From Hemicentrotus pulcherrimus (lineage: Eukaryota; Echinodermata; Echinoidea; Camarodonta; Strongylocentrotidae): a DNA stretch of 13,374 nt. The stretch spans positions 43,269 to 56,642 of the forward strand of contig BEXV01000959.1 of the NCBI GenBank assembly GCA_003118195.1. Direction: 5' to 3'. A program made the translations under genes and the position numbers. The notes under the pieces are model-generated. The model did not search any database and had not been told where the DNA came from. It worked only from the letters and a program-made list of their open reading frames with translations. Below, one piece after another: positions 8,221 to 13,374 of this stretch (the stretch's first letter is position 1; every line of letters starts with the position of its first letter).

Positions 8221-8920
8221 ATTCTCATCACATCCTCTGCCTGGCCCACCCCTTTTGGTTGTGAGGGCATCCTGATGTGTCCCGACAGAGGAAAATTGTA
8301 CCATCCCCTAGATTAGAAACATTTTTCCCCTTAACCCTAAGAATCCTGAAAGATGATCATCTACCAAGAGTCAAAATGGAGTTTACTAGGAAAAGTTCTT
8401 TGGAGAATTTGGGATGCATACTTCTGCTCTTGGCAGTCTTTAACTTTAAGACTTCTTGGTTTCAAAGTGTTTTTTTTTTCTTTCCCCTACTTCTAAATAT
8501 CATATTCCAGCTAAGAGTCAAGTATTGTATTTTCTTAGAATTAAGAGCTAAAAGGGCATTTAATCTACTGTATGTGAAATCATTTCTTGGATGAGCATCA
8601 TCAGTTCTGCGCAAAACATCCTCCAAGACAAGTGATGAAACTTTGTGGGAGGCAGAATTCCTTCATCCAATACAAACGAGTTGTTTTGAGAAAGCAACCC
8701 CTAGAAATGAGGTTGAGATAAACATATCTTCTCCTCAGAAACAGAAGGGCAGTATTCGAATGTAAAATGATAAATAAACTCCCTTCCGGCACTCAACGGA
8801 TGATTCGATCTGTGCACATCCCCTAGGAGCTGTTTGTTTCCAGCCTATCCCTAGCTTTGGACTCATCAGCATATTTTGGTGATCACTCTCCTTCAAGTAG
8901 TCATAAAGCATTTAACATCT
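8221..8920. other. Gene-free region
   Basis: A plus-strand frame covers 8277-8594 (105 codons). It opens with GTG, has its first ATG at about 8376, and encodes a hydrophobic, F/L-rich stretch over a T-rich tract. It resembles nothing I recognise and is probably chance. A 63-codon minus-strand frame at 8601-8792 is equally unsupported. Confidence 0.35.
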
Positions 8921-8960
8921 CTCACGTGTCAAGTGTTTGCGACATCTCGCGTGACGTGAT
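8921..8960. promoter_or_regulatory. E-box and CRE-like cluster
   Basis: A CACGTG palindrome at 8923-8928 and TGACGTGA at 8952-8959 lie 23 bp apart, with 'acatctc' directly repeated before each. CACGTG is the bHLH (USF/MYC/CLOCK-type) core and TGACGTGA is a CRE/ATF-like site; both are known motif classes. A functional role here is inference from sequence only. Confidence 0.25.
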
Positions 8961-9421
8961 CTCCTGTTGGTATTCACCCCAAAAAACATAAAGTTCACTC
9001 ACTTTGGTCATTTTCCATTTTTGGTAGCAAATGAAAAAATATTTTACCTATGACTTAATTTGATAACGTTTTCCATTTGGATATCGTTGGTACTTGAGGC
9101 AGCTGTGACGGACCTTAATAATCTTATTTGTCGGTGCCCTTTTTACGTCACGGCATACTTCATCTTGCCCAGACTGTGGATGATTGTTTTTAGTCATCAT
9201 TGCAGATTCCCAAATGTGATTGAGACTGTTTCCCTATTAATGATACATCCAGTTAACTCCTGATGCATAACCAAGCAAATATTTATCAGTCTCTTTCAAA
9301 AGTGTTTTTCTCAACAGCTGAAAAACAGATTTTCTAATGTGTTTTATTTAGAAAACAGTGTTAATATGATTGATGTAGTAAGTTTTAAATGCAGTAGGTG
9401 TTTTTTATTTCATTTATTGAA
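8961..9421. other. Gene-free AT-rich stretch
   Basis: One 67-codon frame (9060-9263), unrecognised. No repeat or regulatory signal that I can support. Confidence 0.4.
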
Positions 9422-9459
9422 TCACTGAACTACTACAGAGATCTGTAGTGGTTCAGTGA
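9422..9459. repeat. Near-perfect hairpin, 17-bp arms
   Basis: tcactgaactactacag (9422-9438) pairs with ctgtagtggttcagtga (9443-9459) over 17 positions, with one T-G pair, around the 4-nt loop agat. It is the strongest compact palindrome in the window. Flanks do not show a clear duplication. It could be a tiny fold-back repeat, a cruciform-forming site or a transcript stem-loop; a 38-nt stem is shorter than animal miRNA precursors. Confidence 0.85.
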
Positions 9460-9656
9460 ACAATTCCAAATTGATATTAAAACAAACATTAAGAAATTGA
9501 AGAAAAAAAAAAAAACTTTCTGTGTTACCACAAATTTGATTATACTTCTTAAACTCTAGCCTTTTGTACATATTAGGGTTTTAGTAATATAGTTAGAAAT
9601 TTGTGAATGATATAGGCTATCTGAAATATAAATCTAAGGAAAATTGTTGTTATTGC

Positions 9657-9702
9657 AGAGAGAGGGAGAGAGAGAGAGAGAGAAAGGAAGAGAGAGAAGG
9701 AA
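9657..9702. repeat. 46-nt homopurine (GA)-rich tract
   Basis: All bases from 9657 to 9702 are purines, centred on an uninterrupted (ag)n core at 9666-9683 and followed by gaaaggaag and agagagaagg blocks. Such tracts can form triplex DNA and vary in length. Confidence 0.9.
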
Positions 9703-10879
9703 TAATCAAACCCTAGAAAACCGGAAGAAGATATATCAAGAGGGAGGTATTGATGACACAACATGGCACTTAAAACCATTTATCTTGCAATGTGTATCCT
9801 GTTTTTTACAGCCAAAGACAAGGCATGTCCTTGTAAGCATTTGAGTGAACTGTCATGTAAAGATGATGTTTTACTTGTAATGTACAACAGAAAATGTTTT
9901 TGGTAGAATGGGATCTTCATTTGAGAAATGTACAGCATTAACATTTATTGAATGGCAGTGAAACTGGAAGGAAGAGATTATGTTGAAGAGTTGAGATGTT
10001 GACTCAAGGCATTACATGAAGAATTTTGTGTGTGAAGAAAAGCATGTACATGTACATGTAGTGATATACAGTGGAAGCGGTGTATGTAACCGCGAGGACG
10101 ATTGTTGTATAAAGAAATATTGATTTAGAGCGGAAGTGCTCTGTTGTAAACCATTTCCATATATTCACATGGCATTTCAACTTTATTTCTGTGTGGAGTT
10201 CTTTGCAGACACACTGTATAGGCTTCAGACTATTCTATAGTTACATTGTGAGCTTATCCAACCAATACCCAATACAGCAATGCCAAGCATGAATATATTT
10301 GTTATAGAACAGTTAGGAAGCCCTACAATTGCAATGGATTAAAAGCAATATTTAGCTATGTTGCATCCCCTCATTTAGTCTTCTATAGTAGACACTTCCA
10401 CATCCCAATTATTTAACCCTAGAATGATTCTGTGCAATAAAATCACAAACATGAACTTCTGTTAATGCCAAAGGGACTAATACATTCATGTTGAATAACC
10501 TTTTTCTTTTTGCTAAGATCACAAAAGAAAGTCTTGTAGAGACCCCAACATTTCCTCACATCCTTGCAGTATATCTTGCAATATATCATTTATGTCATAT
10601 TTTAAGTCCATTTGAAATTCATAATTAAAAAAAAGAAAGCAATCATTTGGGATGAGAAAGAAAAGAAAATAGGTTCATGATAGCAAGGACTTCTGAATGT
10701 ATCTCTCACTTTTCCCCGCCAAAGTGAATTAATGCACTGTGCGTCTTCATTACCCTCCAAAAATTGCCTCCAATATTTTTAGAATCGGGCCCCAGAGTCC
10801 GAAATGGCTACACGTGACCTAAGTTATGGCAGAAACAGCAAAATAACTGTTTTGTTTTAAAACATTATTTTGAGCTTGA
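9703..10879. other. Gene-free region
   Basis: No coding evidence. A (catgta)3 run at 10043-10060 contains two overlapping TACATGTA octamers. 'tacagtggaagcggtgtatgtaaccgcgaggacgattg..' from about 10067 resembles the 'tacagtggaa...' starts of interspersed repeats and holds a gcggt/accgc stem. cttgcaRtatat is doubled at 10563-10586. CACGTGAC at 10811-10818 is a full E-box. Confidence 0.4.
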
Positions 10880-10904
10880 TCTCTCTCTCTCTCTCTCTCT
10901 TCTC
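10880..10904. repeat. (TC)n microsatellite
   Basis: 25 consecutive pyrimidines, almost entirely (ct)n. Its sequence is complementary to the GA tracts at 9657-9702 and 12155-12220, so a transcript or single strand across the region could pair between them. Confidence 0.95.
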
Positions 10905-11523
10905 AAAATTAATGCTCGGGATTAAATCAGGGTTTATTTTTCTTTCACTATCATTTTTCTAGAGGGACCATGGAGTTGTTCAAAGGATTGTCACTATTTC
11001 TTGTAGGCCTAGTATCAGCAATTTATTGGTCGATCAACTCAGGATACAGATTATCCAGTGCCGCTATGGGTTTTTTATTTATTGCTTAAGATTACAAGGA
11101 AAATGTGTAATTGAGTACAGGTTTGAAATACTAGAAATTAGTAGAAAAGTTTGAGTATTATTGAATTTTGCCATGATTTGATTGTAAATCTAATGTCAAC
11201 ATTATGTTTCCACCTTTTTTGGAAATATTTACTAGAATGTACATGTAGTTGGGATAATTGAGTGGAATGGAATTGGACATTGTTGAATTTCACTTTTATG
11301 ATATACAGTATTTTGACAGCGAAGGGATGTTCTGATACTAAATTCTTAACCTCTATTCATATGTTGGAGCAGAAAAATATGGGCCTATTCATAAAGTTCA
11401 CTCCATTTTCTGTCGGCATGATTGATAACTCGTCCACAATCCCTTATTTGCCCTCACTTGAAACGTGTAACCTCTAAAAAAATGTCAGTGTTATTCACAT
11501 GAATCCATGAATAAATATATATG
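10905..11523. other. Gene-free AT-rich stretch
   Basis: A 71-codon plus-strand frame at 11262-11477 begins without family resemblance. TACATGTA is at 11240-11247. Nothing else can be supported. Confidence 0.4.
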
Positions 11524-11609
11524 CCTTTTGATAGTAACCTTTTTGAAAGTAACCTTTTGATGGTAACCTTTTTGATAGTCACCTTTTGATAGTAACCTTT
11601 TGATAGTGA
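11524..11609. repeat. 14/15-bp minisatellite, six units
   Basis: Six head-to-tail units of ccttttgatagtaa: 11524-11537, 11538-11552, 11553-11566, 11567-11581, 11582-11595 and 11596-11609. Unit lengths run 14, 15, 14, 15, 14, 14 because the T run alternates between four and five; scattered substitutions give gaaagt, gatggt, gtca and gtga variants. The alternation suggests growth through a 29-bp dimer. The unit length is not a multiple of three, so the apparent QKVTIKK-like minus-strand reading is accidental. Confidence 0.95.
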
Positions 11610-12154
11610 AATAAACATTGTCAAAGAGTTCACTGCACACTCTCTCACATTCTTACTAAGACAAGGATGCATGTGCCATTATGGTAAAATATTCACACAA
11701 GGTTGGCAACAGAATATTGACATTAGAATCACAATCAAATCACAGCCAAATTGAATAAAGTCCAGACTTTTCTTGTATTCCTAGCTTTGCAGTGACTCAT
11801 TCAGTCAAGCATATAGCAAATGTGTTGTAATACATGGCAGGTTATGGAAAAGGTACTCTTTTTATCCTTTTTTAGCATCGACCCTTCTGGCTCGCGTGTG
11901 TTTGACTAAGGGGACTTATGATGAGTCGGTAATGCAAGCTTTGGCATCTCTATTTGAGCTATCACTTGGAGACCAACCAAAAGACAGAGGCAGAGTTCAA
12001 TGTAGGGACATCCCTCGTAATGGGGAAGCAAACGAGTCGGTGGCTCGCTCAGAGAAAGAAATGAATCGAGGATAAAGATCTCGCATTACAAGTAGCAGGA
12101 TGTAAACTTGCTCCATTTTCAGATATTTGAAATGGGGTAGGATTGGGACAAATC
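11610..12154. other. Gene-free region
   Basis: No gene is visible. From about 11880 the G+C content rises. The 12-mer cccttctggctc at 11882-11893 is identical to part of the right arm of fold-back copy 2, but no partner arm is evident upstream, so it may be a fragment or chance. Confidence 0.35.
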
Positions 12155-12186
<32 letters not shown>

Positions 12187-12247
12187 GAGAGAGAGGAAGG
12201 AAGAGAGAGTGAGAGAGAGACAGGTAAAGAGACAGGAAGGGAGTGAG
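12155..12247. repeat. (GA)n microsatellite
   Basis: Purines run from 12155 to 12180, 12182 to 12209 and 12211 to 12220 with single T interruptions, then degenerate through caggtaaagagacaggaagggagtgag. It lies about 730 bp before the predicted start codon at 12953. GA tracts near animal promoters can be nucleosome-poor or bind GAGA-type proteins, but nothing here proves such a role. Confidence 0.9.
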
Positions 12248-12878
12248 CTAGTAACGCATCCCCCCTGGCCATGTTCTTTTGGAGATAAACACGCTAGTTA
12301 CGGAGTGCAGCACCTCACTGTGTTGACGTGATTATTGTGAGACGCAGCTTGCATCCAAGCTCATCTGGCTGCATGCACGCAGCTCACTCACTCTCCAAAG
12401 AGTTTCCTCTCCCTCGTCTGCAAATGGAGAAAATTCCAAGTTTGCATGTTAATGTGAAGCCATATAAGTGGGATTTGATAGAGAAAAAGCTGTTGTTATG
12501 TCGACTGGAAGGGCTTAGGCGGTGGACGTGGATACGCTGCAGCAGCGCATGTGTGGGATAAAGAAGTCGAGTGGGCTACAGCCTACATCCTTTCTCTGGA
12601 TGTATCCTAGGAAGGTTTTCTACTCTGGCCTTAATTATTTGTTACAAAGGTCACTCTCAGAAAAACAGTGGAACGCAGAAGACGGAACACAGTTGAGAGT
12701 GGACAACTATCGGATTTCACCAAACTCTGGTGGACGGAGGGAGAGAAGTTAAACTCTCTTGATTACATGTAGTTCAACTTGTCAATGAGCTTTCAGTGCC
12801 TTCTGTCTCCGGTGCTCACACATTTTGACTTGCTTGCATCTTGGTTATGGGGATGCGGGCCGCCTTCCTCCTCCCTAG
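12248..12878 (+). promoter_or_regulatory. GC-richer region, possible promoter/upstream sequence
   Basis: Composition is clearly more G+C-rich than most of the window. Seen in it: TGACGTGA (12324-12331, also at 8952-8959), stems agctt/aagct (12346-12361) and gctgc/gcagc (12368-12383), the direct repeat acgcagct, and a weak TATA-like 'catataag' near 12461-12468. Two plus-strand frames of about 76 codons (12328-12561, 12522-12752) are unrecognised and probably reflect low stop density. The stretch ends in a pyrimidine-rich 'ccttcctcctccctag' (12863-12878) that looks like a 3' splice acceptor. A promoter or intron role for the downstream gene is inference. Confidence 0.3.
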
Positions 12879-12952
12879 ATGACACTGTTGCTTAGCGATT
12901 GAGATGCTAATGCTGATGCTCTGCTAGCACCATCATCATTGCTCGGGGAGGA
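12879..12952 (+). other. Predicted 5' leader with two upstream ORFs
   Basis: If the acceptor ending at 12878 is used, the exon begins at 12879. It contains uORF 1 at 12879-12902 (ATG, 7 codons, TGA) and uORF 2 at 12904-12927, which has three in-frame ATGs (12904, 12910, 12916) and ends in TAG 25 bases before the main ATG. The main frame has its own upstream stop at 12914-12916, so the leader is non-coding in that frame. Multiple uATGs usually lower translation of the main ORF; that is general knowledge, not shown here. Confidence 0.35.
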
Positions 12953-13081
12953 ATGGCCACTGATTTGGCATTTGACCTCACTTTTTACGAGAGGCGACGG
13001 GAACACAGGTCACCTTCTTTGCCTGTGATACGCAGTGACCTAACGGTGGAAGCATGCCTTATGCGAAAGTACTCACGAGGT
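12953..13081 (+). CDS. Predicted first coding exon, protein unrecognised
   Basis: ATG at 12953 sits in a strong context (G at -3, G at +4) and is the first in-frame ATG after a stop at 12914. The frame is open for 43 codons to a GTAAGT donor at 13082-13087, and would hit TAG five codons into the intron if unspliced. Residues 1-12 are MATDLAFDLTFY; residues 13-19 are basic (ERRREHR); residues 19-24 read RSPSLP, which fits the mode-1 14-3-3 pattern R-S-x-S-x-P if S22 is phosphorylated; residues 35-43 are CLMRKYSRG. There is no signal peptide or membrane segment. Joining to the acceptor ending at 13340 keeps the frame open (phase 0). The alternative donor GTGTAA at 13080 would shift frame and give a stop after about eight codons. 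The exon is too short for a standard ORF scan. I do not recognise the protein, and it could still be a chance frame. Confidence 0.4.
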
Positions 13082-13340
13082 GTAAGTAATACAGGCTAGT
13101 CTTTAATGATCCAGTTCTTGAAAGGATTGGAGCAAACAATATCCTCGTCCATTTTGCCTCTCTTGCATGCAGCTGTCTCTCATACTGTCAGAACCAGAAG
13201 GGGATTAATACTGTATTAAAGTATATGAGTTAATGCCCTTCTGGCTCCAAACACAGAAAATAGTCTGATATAAGGTTGATATTAATCTAGAGTAAGTTAC
13301 ATTTTATTTCATAGAATCAATGACATTATTTTTCTTTTAG
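13082..13340 (+). other. Predicted phase-0 intron, 259 nt
   Basis: It begins GTAAGT and ends with ttatttttcttttag (13326-13340), a good polypyrimidine tract with AG. Possible branch-point sequences (ctgat near 13265, atgac near 13319) are present but unremarkable. The 65-nt fold-back element copy 2 lies in the middle. The boundaries rest on splice consensus and frame continuity only. Confidence 0.4.
13187..13251 (+). repeat. 65-nt fold-back element, copy 2
   Basis: Left arm 13187-13209, 19-nt loop 13210-13228 and right arm 13229-13251 give the same geometry as the copy at 4026-4090. Arms match at 17 of 23 positions, centred on ccagaaggg/cccttctgg. The right arm ends in ttctggctccaaa as in copy 1, and both loops begin actgt. 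It lies within the predicted intron of the gene at the right edge. Confidence 0.75.
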
Positions 13341-13374
13341 GAAAATTACTATGGTTTGCTTAATGGACTATTTT
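13341..13374 (+). CDS. Start of predicted second coding exon (runs off window)
   Basis: After the acceptor AG at 13339-13340 the phase-0 reading is E-N-Y-Y-G-L-L-N-G-L-F up to the window end, in frame with the exon ending at 13081. Of the other two frames, one reaches TAA after seven codons and one stays open. The piece is too short to identify a domain, and the exon's end lies outside the window. Confidence 0.3.

Noticed and set aside
8277..8594. 105-codon plus-strand frame as a membrane protein
   Set aside because: It starts with GTG; the hydrophobic part comes from a T-rich tract; there are no splice or start signals and no family resemblance.
9422..9459. Hairpin as a miRNA precursor
   Set aside because: The 17-bp stem is too short for a standard animal pre-miRNA and pairing does not extend into the flanks.
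9573..9844. Ser/Leu- and Glu/Arg-rich frames over the GA tract
   Set aside because: They are translations of a simple-sequence repeat.
11454..11672. Minus-strand frame with QKVTIKK-like repeats
   Set aside because: It arises from the 14/15-bp minisatellite, whose unit length changes frame from unit to unit.
11882..11893. Third copy of the 65-nt fold-back element from the shared 12-mer cccttctggctc
   Set aside because: Similarity stops on both sides and no complementary left arm is found at the expected distance.
11997..12272. Minus-strand SLSLSLS frame and its plus-strand ERERER counterpart
   Set aside because: Both are readings of the (GA)n microsatellite.

Overview
The window looks like nuclear DNA from an animal, most likely a marine invertebrate deuterostome such as a sea urchin. 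It is AT-rich, has no dense coding, and carries (GA)n/(TC)n tracts, many small fold-back and interspersed repeats, a SINE/LINE-type 3' end containing 'aagcgctatataaat', and a marked excess of the palindrome TACATGTA. The species assignment is inference. I see no rRNA, tRNA, CRISPR array, bacterial operon or recognisable transposase or reverse transcriptase.

Layout. 1-211: cluster of palindromes with a 10-bp inverted repeat at its edges, MITE-like. 212-3100: mostly unremarkable AT-rich DNA with a hexamer repeat (547-575), a 2-copy duplication (2168-2229) and a G-rich hairpin (2786-2808). 3100-3400: decayed repeat with short recurring motifs and a strong hairpin. 3875-4090: a bulged hairpin, then copy 1 of a 65-nt fold-back element. 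4350-4742: the longest open frame, without an ATG at its start, unrecognised. 5270-5375: SINE/LINE-like tail. 5571-5740: decayed repeat with matching inverted ends. 6550-6700: 50-bp segment duplicated 101 bp apart. 6780-7260: GC-richer island with a C11 tract. 8139-8345: 'ttaaccc..gaat' motifs. 8920-8960: E-box and CRE-like cluster. 9422-9459: near-perfect 17-bp-arm hairpin. 9657-12250: three purine or pyrimidine microsatellites and a 14/15-bp minisatellite.

The right end probably holds the start of a gene. At 12953 an ATG in a good context opens a frame that runs 43 codons to a GTAAGT donor at 13082. A polypyrimidine-AG acceptor ends at 13340, and reading then continues in the same frame to the window edge. 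The leader before the ATG has two short upstream ORFs and an acceptor-like site ending at 12878. The 259-nt predicted intron contains copy 2 of the 65-nt fold-back element. I do not recognise the protein. The rest of the window would then be upstream, intergenic or long-intron DNA. The GC-rich stretch 12240-13080, preceded by a (GA)n tract, is a reasonable but unproven promoter/leader region.
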